A stretch of 5,503 nt of DNA, taken from contig JADYZK010000164.1 of the NCBI GenBank assembly GCA_020853175.1, positions 1-5,503 on the forward strand, read 5' to 3'. The notes below the pieces were generated by a model. The model ran no database searches and was not told the origin of the DNA. It worked only from the letters and a program-made list of their open reading frames with translations. Position numbers and translations under genes: made by a program. The DNA is from Bacteroidales bacterium. Lineage in GTDB: Bacteria; Bacteroidota; Bacteroidia; Bacteroidales; F082. Below are positions 1 through 5,503 of this stretch, in pieces. The first letter of the stretch is position 1, and the number at the start of each line of letters is the position of its first letter.

Positions 1-1
1 C

Positions 2-2527
2 TCTAACTCTCCCTCATCCAATAACTACAATGAAGAATATTTTGAGTTTGACCCAAATATCGTTCAACCACATCCGGTTATTGAAGGACAACGCAGCGAC
101 TCACTTTACCGCTTCGAGGGGTATTTAATTTACCAATTATCCAATGCTACGGTAAGTGTGGAAAGCTTGAGAGATCCTGACAAGGTGCGTTTGATCGCTC
201 AGTTTGATAAGAAAAATGACGTCAAGAAAATTGTAAACTATTATTTTGATGAAAGTATTGGTGCTACTGTTCCTGTTGTTGAGGTCAGTGGTAGCGACAA
301 TGGTATCCAACATTCTTTTACAGTCACTCAAGATGCTTTCGCTACCGGTGATACGCGTTTGGTCAACCACAAACAGTATTATTATCTAGCCATTGCCTAT
401 GCATGGAATGAATTCATGCCTTATAGTGATGAACCCAGTATCATTGGTGGGTTGTTAGGACAAAAAACTCCTTTCTTGGCCGGTCGTAAGAATATCAAGC
501 TTTACACTGCCATTCCTCATAAAACCGTTAATGGTACAGTAATTAATGCCACTTATGGTGATAGTCCTGAGGTTACTCGTTTGGCCGGACATGGTAACGG
601 TGGAAATTATCTTGATTTAACACCTGAAACAGTGGAAGAAATTCTCGCAAAGGCACCGGCCAGCGCTGATAATGCCTTTGGAAACGCCAATTATCCTATT
701 GCTTATAATCCTACTTATAAAGAGAATGCCAGTCCTATCACAGTAAAAGTGATTGACCCCATTAAGGTTGTTCCTTCTGATTACGAGCTTTGGATGGATA
801 CCTTGGTATCGCAAAGAATATTCAATGTCATCAATGACGGATTGGTTATCGGCGATACGGCAAGTAAATTGGTTTCCTACTGGTATTTGAAAGATTTGGC
901 TACCAATGAGGTGTTTAAATCAGACTCAACTACTATAACAGATGTTGAAAAGCTTTTCTTAAGCAGAGGTATTTCTGTTCGCATTACACAACCCTACTTC
1001 CCCGGTTTATACCGTGTAGGAAATAATGCTGAAAACGAAGGAGTCTCCAATGTTTTGGCTACCAATAACGGTTTTCTCAGTTCTTCTATCACTTATGCAG
1101 ACAGCTCACGTGCTTATTTAACCGGAATCGCTGATGTTGATCAACCGGGCTCACCATTGAACTGGATCCGATCGGGTAAGTATAAAGACACTGAAAATGC
1201 TTCCAATGATGACTGGGGAATGTCTTCAAGCCCATTGCGCCCTTGGGATCCTGATGAGTCGTATGAAAAAATTGCCGGACGCACCTGGGCTCCTTATGCC
1301 TTAGTAAGTTACGGTAACAATACCGTTGAAACCGGACAAAGTCGTATCGGCCCTGGCTTTAGCTCTTTGTCAAAATCATTGAGGAGTATGCAAACCATCT
1401 CCAGTGTTGACATCGTGTTTACTCCTGATAAATCGAAATGGACCCGCAGTCCTGTGCTTGAAATGGGTGCCGACTCATTGTTAACGCAAGGTCGTGCCAA
1501 ACGTTTTGCTTTGCGCAAATCACCTTCAGTGGATAAAGACGGAAAACCTGCCGCTTCAATGGATATCGAACCCAGTACCAATCCCAACGACCCTAATTAT
1601 ATTGGTAGCTATGGGATGGGTTGGTTCCCCGGATATGCCATTAATGTGGAAACCGGTGAACGTTTGAATATAATGTTTGGTGAAGATTCTTACCTCTCGG
1701 CTCAAAACGGACGCGATATGTTGTTCAATCCGCCTCCACGCAATACCGAATTGGAGTTTCAAAATAATGACCCAAATATCTTCTCTCAAACAAGTGGTGA
1801 GGCTTTATTTGGTGGTAAACATTATGTGTATATCATGCGACATGACTTTAGCCAATTTGATCAGTTAGGTTATGTATTTGATTATGCAGCACCTGCTTAT
1901 GATGCCGGAAAATATGCATACAGTATGTTAGATACGATCTTTGACAGTCCTAACTTCATACAAATCAATACCCAAAATTTCTTCTCGCAGATTATGTATG
2001 CCGGGATGCCTATGCCGATCAAAGGACAGGAGTGGTTATCCAATGAGGCTACCGTTCGTATCCGTGTGGCTAAACCTTATGCACGTCACCAATCATTGTT
2101 GCCTGTTGATAGTGCATACAGTGGAACTGTTGAAAACGGAGGTTATCCAAAATATGCCTTTAGTTTGAAAAACTTGGCGGCGGAGCAACGAAATCCGGTG
2201 AAGCTGGAGAATGACCTTGATTTAATTACCGTTGTTCCAAATCCATATTATGCTTACAGCAATTACGAGCGAAATGCACTGGACAACAGGGTGAAGATTG
2301 CTAACCTGCCGATAACGTGCGTGGTCACCATCTATAATATGAGCGGCACAAAGATCAGGCAGTTTAGAAAAGATGAAAGTAAAACGTCATTGGATTGGGA
2401 TTTAAAAAACTTTGCAGGTGTACCGATCGCCAGTGGAATTTATCTCATTCACATCAAATCAGATGAAGGCGAACGCATCATCAAATGGTTTGGTACCATG
2501 CGTCCTATAGACCTGAATACATTCTAA
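2..2527 (+). CDS. Large T9SS-secreted surface protein, 5'-partial (C-terminal 841 residues)
   Basis: The reading frame is open from base 2 to the TAA at 2525-2527, so the visible protein is 841 residues and the true start is upstream of the window. A GTG at 158 is not a credible start, because coding sequence (…YLIYQLSNATVSV…) continues without a break before it. Visible residues about 40-140 look like a fibronectin-III-type module, ending in a YYYLAIAYAWNEF strand. The long middle part is rich in Tyr, Trp, Asn, Gly and Pro, as in secreted beta proteins, and includes the stretches FTPDKSKWTRSPVLEMG and GMGWFPGYAINVETGERLN, which I associate with large Bacteroidota T9SS proteins. Residues about 744-841 form a T9SS type-A-like sorting domain (VVPNPYY, VTIYNMSG, GVPIASGIYLIHI). 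The likely route is Sec export, then T9SS passage across the outer membrane, with the sorting domain removed and the protein released or anchored. The molecular function is unknown. Only one cysteine is visible, inside the sorting domain. A PorV/PorQ-type gene follows closely. Confidence 0.88.
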   Translation, partial: SNSPSSNNYNEEYFEFDPNIVQPHPVIEGQRSDSLYRFEGYLIYQLSNATVSVESLRDPDKVRLIAQFDKKNDVKKIVNYYFDESIGATVPVVEVSGSDNGIQHSFTVTQDAFATGDTRLVNHKQYYYLAIAYAWNEFMPYSDEPSIIGGLLGQKTPFLAGRKNIKLYTAIPHKTVNGTVINATYGDSPEVTRLAGHGNGGNYLDLTPETVEEILAKAPASADNAFGNANYPIAYNPTYKENASPITVKVIDPIKVVPSDYELWMDTLVSQRIFNVINDGLVIGDTASKLVSYWYLKDLATNEVFKSDSTTITDVEKLFLSRGISVRITQPYFPGLYRVGNNAENEGVSNVLATNNGFLSSSITYADSSRAYLTGIADVDQPGSPLNWIRSGKYKDTENASNDDWGMSSSPLRPWDPDESYEKIAGRTWAPYALVSYGNNTVETGQSRIGPGFSSLSKSLRSMQTISSVDIVFTPDKSKWTRSPVLEMGADSLLTQGRAKRFALRKSPSVDKDGKPAASMDIEPSTNPNDPNYIGSYGMGWFPGYAINVETGERLNIMFGEDSYLSAQNGRDMLFNPPPRNTELEFQNNDPNIFSQTSGEALFGGKHYVYIMRHDFSQFDQLGYVFDYAAPAYDAGKYAYSMLDTIFDSPNFIQINTQNFFSQIMYAGMPMPIKGQEWLSNEATVRIRVAKPYARHQSLLPVDSAYSGTVENGGYPKYAFSLKNLAAEQRNPVKLENDLDLITVVPNPYYAYSNYERNALDNRVKIANLPITCVVTIYNMSGTKIRQFRKDESKTSLDWDLKNFAGVPIASGIYLIHIKSDEGERIIKWFGTMRPIDLNTF
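2231..2524 (+). other. Region encoding the C-terminal T9SS sorting domain
   Basis: This is the last 98 codons of the large gene. It starts with the VVPNPYY motif that usually opens these domains, runs through VKIANLP, VTIYNMSG and LDWDLKNFAGVPIASGIY, and then the basic KSDEGERIIKW stretch. These match the beta-sandwich sorting domain (Por_Secre_tail type, FlgD-like) that directs proteins to the type IX translocon. Unusually, about 12 residues (FGTMRPIDLNTF) follow the basic stretch, where many such domains end. The domain family is recognised from motifs only; no profile search was run. Confidence 0.8.
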
Positions 2528-2542
2528 AACCCATGAGTTGCG

Positions 2543-2552
2543 AACAAAAAAA
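2543..2552 (+). promoter_or_regulatory. A-rich translation initiation region before the barrel gene
   Basis: The run AACAAAAAAA lies four bases before the ATG at 2557. No Shine-Dalgarno GGAGG-like sequence is present. Bacteroidota commonly initiate on A-rich, unstructured leaders without Shine-Dalgarno pairing, so this favours 2557 (or 2563, two codons later) over the in-frame ATGs at 2533 and 2485. Confidence 0.4.
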
Positions 2553-2556
2553 TTAC

Positions 2557-3624
2557 ATGAATATGAGTACTTTATATAAATATATCATCGCAATTAGCCT
2601 CATCATCGCATTGGGGGCTGGAAGTGTGCAAGCCGGAAACAAAGACAGATCGGGTCAAGCTGGAGCTTCAGAGTTGTTGATCAATCCGTGGGCGCGCAGC
2701 ACCGGTTGGGGAAATGCAGGCATGGCCAGTATTAAAGGCCTCGAAGGCATTTGGAGCAATGTGGGTGGACTTGCGTTTACCCAAAAGACTGACATGATCT
2801 TTGCGCATACCAATTGGCTTTCAGGTTCAGATGTGAATATTGTATCTTTTGGTTTGGCTCAACGCATGGGAGAATCCGGTGTTATGGGACTTTCTGTCAT
2901 GTCAATGAATTTTGGCGACATTCCTATTACAACAACTGATTTCCCTGACGGGGGATTGGGTAGTTTTTCACCCAGTCTTTTAAATTTAAGCCTGGCTTAT
3001 GCAAAGTCGTTTTCAAACAGCATCCATGCAGGATTTGTTTTGAAGATCATCTCTGAAAGCATCTCTGATATTAGCGCACAAGGAGTGGCACTCGATGCCG
3101 GTATCCAGTATGTAACGGGTTTGCAAGAAAACATTCACTTTGGAATCACCTTGAAAAACATCGGGCCTACCATGAGTTTTTCTGGCGATGGTTTGTCATT
3201 GCGCGCTTTCGTCCCCGGGCAGGAAACACAGTTTACCTTGGAGCAACGTAAAGAAGCTTTTGAGCTTCCAACGCAGTTGGTGATTGGCGCGGCCTATGAT
3301 TTCTTGTTTGAAAATGATTACCGTTTCACCATGGCTGGTAACTTCACCTCAAATTCTTTTACTAAGGATCAGATCACTGCCGGTGCTGAATTCAGTTTGA
3401 AAGACTATTTGCTTCTTCGTGCGGGTTATACCTATGAAGAAGGAATGTGGGACAATATCGAAACGGATGCTCGCACCAATGTTAGCAAAGGCTTGAGTGC
3501 AGGACTTACCGTTCAAGTTCCAATGAACAAAGAAAAAGGCTCGGCCATAGCGATTGAGTACTCCTATAGAGATACGGATCATTTTGGAGGAAACCATACC
3601 ATAGGAGCTAAGATTAGTTTCTAA
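2557..3624 (+). CDS. PorV/PorQ-family outer-membrane beta-barrel protein
   Basis: From the ATG at 2557 the product is 355 residues. It begins with a clear signal peptide: a short Lys/Tyr n-region, hydrophobic YIIAISLIIALGAG, and a probable cleavage site VQA|G after residue 26. In-frame ATGs at 2485, 2533 and 2563 also exist. 2485 overlaps the upstream gene and adds residues that spoil the signal peptide; 2533 and 2563 remain possible. The early mature part (QAGASELLINPWARSTGWGNAGMAS, then IWSNVGGLAF) resembles the PorV/PorQ family opening, in which Asn/Pro/Gly-rich segments precede a 14-strand FadL-like barrel. Alternating amphipathic strands follow, and the last residue is Phe, as in BAM-assembled barrels. 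PorV carries T9SS cargo from the SprA translocon to the attachment complex, and PorQ belongs to that complex. Which paralogue this is cannot be decided here. It sits 29 bases after a T9SS cargo gene, so a dedicated role for that cargo is a reasonable inference. Confidence 0.82.
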   Translation: MNMSTLYKYIIAISLIIALGAGSVQAGNKDRSGQAGASELLINPWARSTGWGNAGMASIKGLEGIWSNVGGLAFTQKTDMIFAHTNWLSGSDVNIVSFGLAQRMGESGVMGLSVMSMNFGDIPITTTDFPDGGLGSFSPSLLNLSLAYAKSFSNSIHAGFVLKIISESISDISAQGVALDAGIQYVTGLQENIHFGITLKNIGPTMSFSGDGLSLRAFVPGQETQFTLEQRKEAFELPTQLVIGAAYDFLFENDYRFTMAGNFTSNSFTKDQITAGAEFSLKDYLLLRAGYTYEEGMWDNIETDARTNVSKGLSAGLTVQVPMNKEKGSAIAIEYSYRDTDHFGGNHTIGAKISF

Positions 3625-3645
3625 GCGTAGAATAAAAAAAAGAAG

Positions 3646-3653
3646 TAATTTTG
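3646..3653 (+). promoter_or_regulatory. Possible promoter -7 element (TAATTTTG) for greA-HIT
   Basis: TAATTTTG matches the Bacteroidota primary-sigma -7 consensus TAnnTTTG at every fixed position and lies in the gap between the barrel gene and greA. No convincing TTTG or TTG -33 element is found 19-21 bases upstream; the nearest is TTTC at 3618-3621, spaced too far away. If used, transcription would begin around 3658-3661, immediately before the hairpin at 3664-3685, giving a greA leader of about 60 bases that contains it. Confidence 0.4.
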
Positions 3654-3660
3654 CTTTTTG

Positions 3661-3691
3661 AAAGGCCCTTACTCTGCTAAGGGTCTTTTTT
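3661..3691 (+). terminator. Rho-independent terminator after the T9SS cargo/barrel operon
   Basis: GGCCCTTA (3664-3671) pairs with TAAGGGTC (3678-3685) as an 8-bp stem with one G-T wobble and a six-base loop CTCTGC. A run of six T follows at 3686-3691. It starts 37 bases after the stop codon of the barrel gene. Flanking A and T runs could lengthen the stem by about three pairs. Confidence 0.75.
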
Positions 3692-3717
3692 ACTTAATAT
3701 CATTAAACCCAAACCAG

Positions 3718-4191
3718 ATGTCGGAATTAAAATATTTCACAGAAGAAGGCTTGAAGCGTTTGAAAAACGAGTTAGAAGAACTTATGGCAAAGGAAAGGCC
3801 GCGTATCAGCCAGATGATTGCCGAGGCGCGCGACAAAGGTGACCTTTCGGAGAATGCCGAATATGATGCTGCAAAAGAAGCACAAGGAATGCTTGAATTA
3901 AAGATTTCGCAGTTGCAGGACTTGCTGATGAGCGCCCGTGTTTTAGATGAGTCGAAGATGGATACCTCAAAAGTATTGCTACTTTCAAAAGTGACGCTTA
4001 AAAACATAAAGAGTGGCACAACGATGAATTACATTATTGTTCCTGAAAAGGAAGCCGATATTAAGACGGGAAAAATTTCAGTGAATTCTCCTGTGGCCAA
4101 AGGGCTTCTTGGCAAATCAGTAGGCGATCGTGCCGAAATTAGTGTTCCTGCCGGAAAGGTTTCGTTGGAAATAGTTCAAATTTCACGTTAA
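3718..4191 (+). CDS. greA: Transcription elongation factor GreA
   Basis: The product is 157 residues, against 158 for E. coli GreA. GreA binds in the secondary channel of RNA polymerase and stimulates cleavage of backtracked RNA, which rescues stalled complexes. Residues 1 to about 75 form the N-terminal coiled coil. Its tip contains GDLSENAEYDAAKEAQ, with Asp42 and Glu45 matching the acidic residues Asp41 and Glu44 of the E. coli protein that coordinate the catalytic magnesium. Residues about 80-157 form the FKBP-like C-terminal domain with the family signature SPVAKGLLGKSVGD. The ATG at 3718 (MSELKYFTEEGLKRL) fits the family start. An in-frame TTG at 3658 would add 20 residues encoded by the terminator hairpin and is rejected. 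The upstream sequence has no Shine-Dalgarno match. The gene is followed after 10 bases by a HIT-family gene and is probably co-transcribed with it. Confidence 0.97.
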   Translation: MSELKYFTEEGLKRLKNELEELMAKERPRISQMIAEARDKGDLSENAEYDAAKEAQGMLELKISQLQDLLMSARVLDESKMDTSKVLLLSKVTLKNIKSGTTMNYIIVPEKEADIKTGKISVNSPVAKGLLGKSVGDRAEISVPAGKVSLEIVQISR

Positions 4192-4201
4192 AAGCAGACT
4201 T

Positions 4202-4594
4202 ATGGCAACTATTTTCACGCGCATCGTTCAAGGGGAAATACCCTGCTACAAGGTAGCAGAAGATAACAATTTTTTGGCCTTTTTCGATATCAATCCATTG
4301 GCCAAAGGACATACTTTAGTCATCCCTAAAAAAGAGACGGATTATATCTTCGATATGGAAGATAGCGATCTTGCTGAAATGATGGTTTTTGCCAAAAAAG
4401 TTGCACATGCCATTAAAGCTGTAGTTCCTTGTACCAAAATAGGCGTAACAGTTATCGGTTTGGAAGTGCCTCATGCACATATCCATTTGGTGCCGATTGA
4501 TAGTATTTATGATATGGAATTCAGTAAATCTAAATTGAAACTGTCACCTATTGAATTTGAATCTTTGCAACAAAAAATTACTGCTGCATTTTAA
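4202..4594 (+). CDS. HIT-family (HINT-like) nucleotide-binding hydrolase
   Basis: The product is 130 residues, a usual length for a single-domain histidine triad protein. The triad H-x-H-x-H-x-x is at residues 91-97 (HAHIHLV), so by homology His93 is the likely nucleophile. The N-terminal half shows IFTRIVQGEIPCYKV, then AFFDINPLAKGHTLVIPKK, containing the conserved His37 of the nucleotide pocket. HINT-branch proteins are cytoplasmic homodimers that hydrolyse purine nucleoside phosphoramidates and aminoacyl adenylates; the substrate of this one is not shown by sequence. In place of the usual Asn-x-Gly before the triad there is VTVIGLEVPHAHIH, which keeps the G and the P-H pair. The gene lies 10 bases after greA on the same strand, has no Shine-Dalgarno sequence, and ends just before a strong terminator. 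I recall greA-HIT adjacency in other Bacteroidota genomes, but did not check it. Confidence 0.95.
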   Translation: MATIFTRIVQGEIPCYKVAEDNNFLAFFDINPLAKGHTLVIPKKETDYIFDMEDSDLAEMMVFAKKVAHAIKAVVPCTKIGVTVIGLEVPHAHIHLVPIDSIYDMEFSKSKLKLSPIEFESLQQKITAAF

Positions 4595-4605
4595 GGCATT
4601 GGTCC

Positions 4606-4646
4606 AAAAAAAAAGGGCTGTTTTCATCGAAAACAGCCCTTTTTTG
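4606..4646. terminator. Bidirectional rho-independent terminator between convergent genes
   Basis: GGGCTGTTTTC (4615-4625) and GAAAACAGCCC (4629-4639) form a perfect 11-bp stem with loop ATC. Nine A (4606-4614) precede it and six T (4640-4645) follow it, so the structure gives a stem plus U-tract on either strand. It starts 11 bases after the HIT stop codon and ends 12 bases from the stop codon of the minus-strand gene, so it can serve both. It fills most of the only gap between these genes. Confidence 0.93.
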
Positions 4647-4658
4647 TTTGTGGAAGGA

Positions 4659-5503
4659 TTAGTCAATCATCACTACCAAGTAGCGTGAAGCACTCCAGAA
4701 ATCATCGGGATGAAGTATTTTTAGGCTGTCAATATTGTCCTCGCCCAAAAACTGATAGCTCGCAGCAGGGTGGATGGTCAACAATCGTGCTTTTTTACTG
4801 AATACAGGCAAAGCCATCAGGTCGCGCTGGTCGGCCATGGTGAAGAGCGATTTATCAAAATCTTCATTCACTTTGCGTGTTTTGCCTAAACCTATAAAAC
4901 CACCTTCTTTGGTAACGATTTTTTGTTCTTCGAGGTTTTTACGGGTACCTACTATGTACCAAACAGTGTTTTTTTCGACTACTTGTTGTGCAATCACGGC
5001 CTCTTTTTGCAAACTTTGGGTTTCCATTGCCGAGAGGTTCTGCTCTAAGTTGCGAATCACGAGTTGTTTGTTGCTGAGGGTTTCTTTCAGCTCGCTCATT
5101 TCAGCGTCTTTGGTTTCAATTTGCATGCTTAAGCTGGCAATCATCTGCTCTAATTCAGCGCGTTTTTTGCCGGCACCACCGAGTTGTCGTTTCAAGTCGT
5201 CAACCATTTGTTTGTTCTTGAGCAATAATTCATAAATAGCTTCAATGTCGCGGTTGATATCCTCTTCTTTGCTTTTACGTATTTCCGGATCGCTATCTGA
5301 AAGTTGGGTGATTAGCTTTTCTTTCATCTTAATCTCCTCCAAATTGCGCTGAATCGCATTGAAAGCTGTAACGTAAGCCATGGTGATGGTGTCTTTTTCA
5401 ACGCCTTGGTTTTTTAAACTGTCGTTAGAGGCGTTTAATCTCTCAATTTCTTTCTTGTATTTTTCGGTACAAGAGCTGATTTGAACAGCTATGAGGGCAA
5501 TAA
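4659..5503 (-). CDS. Coiled-coil lipoprotein, 5'-partial (possible Cbp1-family adhesin)
   Basis: The stop codon is at 4659-4661 on the minus strand, and the frame is open to the right edge. The first ATG in the visible part (5379-5381) is internal. Before it the protein reads IALIAVQISSC followed by TEKYKKEIERLNASNDSL, a signal-peptide core with lipobox ISS-C. Cys at 5469-5471 should be lipidated, giving a mature protein of 270 residues; the true start is outside the window. Most of mature residues 1 to about 165 is predicted coiled coil by its heptad-like Leu/Ile spacing and high Lys/Glu/Gln content. Residues about 168-270 form a compact domain: WYIVGTRKNL, KEGGFIGLGKTRKV, HPAASYQF and HPDDFWSASRYLVVMID. 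From memory this layout resembles Bacteroidota proteins annotated as Cbp1-family collagen-binding glycoprotein adhesins, but I cannot confirm that, and the function is unproven. No acidic surface-export signal follows the cysteine, so it may face the periplasm. It is convergent with the HIT gene. Confidence 0.85.
   Translation of the reverse strand, partial: IALIAVQISSCTEKYKKEIERLNASNDSLKNQGVEKDTITMAYVTAFNAIQRNLEEIKMKEKLITQLSDSDPEIRKSKEEDINRDIEAIYELLLKNKQMVDDLKRQLGGAGKKRAELEQMIASLSMQIETKDAEMSELKETLSNKQLVIRNLEQNLSAMETQSLQKEAVIAQQVVEKNTVWYIVGTRKNLEEQKIVTKEGGFIGLGKTRKVNEDFDKSLFTMADQRDLMALPVFSKKARLLTIHPAASYQFLGEDNIDSLKILHPDDFWSASRYLVVMID

Noticed and set aside
49..1780. A 13-base identity (TGACCCAAATATC) near the left edge and again near 1768
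   Set aside because: Both copies encode a DPNI tetrapeptide in the same gene with no similarity around them, so this looks like chance rather than a repeat unit.
1309..1789. Two minus-strand open frames and short plus-strand frames inside the large gene
   Set aside because: They are out-of-frame shadows of a continuous 841-codon frame with clear protein character.
158..2527. GTG at 158 as start of the large gene
   Set aside because: The same frame is open back to base 2 with protein-like sequence continuous with the downstream module, so the gene is cut by the window edge rather than starting here.
3658..3717. N-terminal extension of GreA from a TTG at 3658
   Set aside because: It is encoded by the terminator hairpin and T-tract, and the ATG at 3718 gives the normal GreA start and length.
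3690..4019. Minus-strand open frame opposite greA
   Set aside because: Its composition is that of an antisense shadow of greA; it also crosses the terminator region and has no motif.
4606..4646. Inverted repeat considered as an insertion-sequence end or a small RNA
   Set aside because: Its position between convergent stop codons, perfect GC-rich stem and A/T tracts on both sides are fully explained by a bidirectional terminator.
4774..5235. Plus-strand 153-codon open frame opposite the lipoprotein gene
   Set aside because: It is antisense to a well-supported coding region, is rich in Ser/Cys/Phe as expected for the complement of a Lys/Glu-rich coiled coil, and shows no recognisable motif.

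Overview
The window reads as chromosomal DNA of a member of the Bacteroidota (class unresolved; a Chitinophagia, Sphingobacteriia or Cytophagia-type genome would fit). The reasons are a type IX secretion system (T9SS) sorting domain, a PorV/PorQ-type outer-membrane barrel, starts preceded by A-rich rather than Shine-Dalgarno sequence, a match to the Bacteroidota -7 promoter element (TAnnTTTG), and a lipoprotein type I associate with this phylum. It contains five protein-coding genes, two of them cut by the window edges. No RNA gene, CRISPR array, insertion sequence or long repeat was seen.

Layout. (1) From base 2 to 2527, plus strand, lies the 3' part of a very large gene for a secreted or surface protein with a C-terminal T9SS sorting domain. 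Its frame stays open to the left edge, so the true start is outside the window. (2) At about 2557-3624, after a gap of only 29 bases, is a PorV/PorQ-family outer-membrane beta-barrel protein with a signal peptide. The two genes look like one operon. The order suggests that the barrel serves the upstream T9SS cargo as a shuttle or anchor, but this is inference. (3) A hairpin plus T-tract terminator at 3661-3691 ends that operon, and a -7-like promoter element for the next operon lies just before it. (4) greA (3718-4191) and a HIT-family nucleotide-binding protein (4202-4594) are 10 bases apart and probably co-transcribed. (5) A strong, symmetric, bidirectional terminator at 4606-4646 separates them from (6) a convergent minus-strand gene, 4659 to the right edge. 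That gene encodes a coiled-coil lipoprotein whose lipobox is just inside the window; the first residues of its signal peptide are outside.

The greA-HIT block is ordinary housekeeping. The parts most worth a second look are the T9SS cargo plus barrel pair, with an apparent extra tail after the canonical sorting signal, the overlap of promoter-like element and terminator before greA, and the coiled-coil lipoprotein with its unassigned C-terminal domain. I did not find evidence of a clearly new defence, mobile or RNA-based system.
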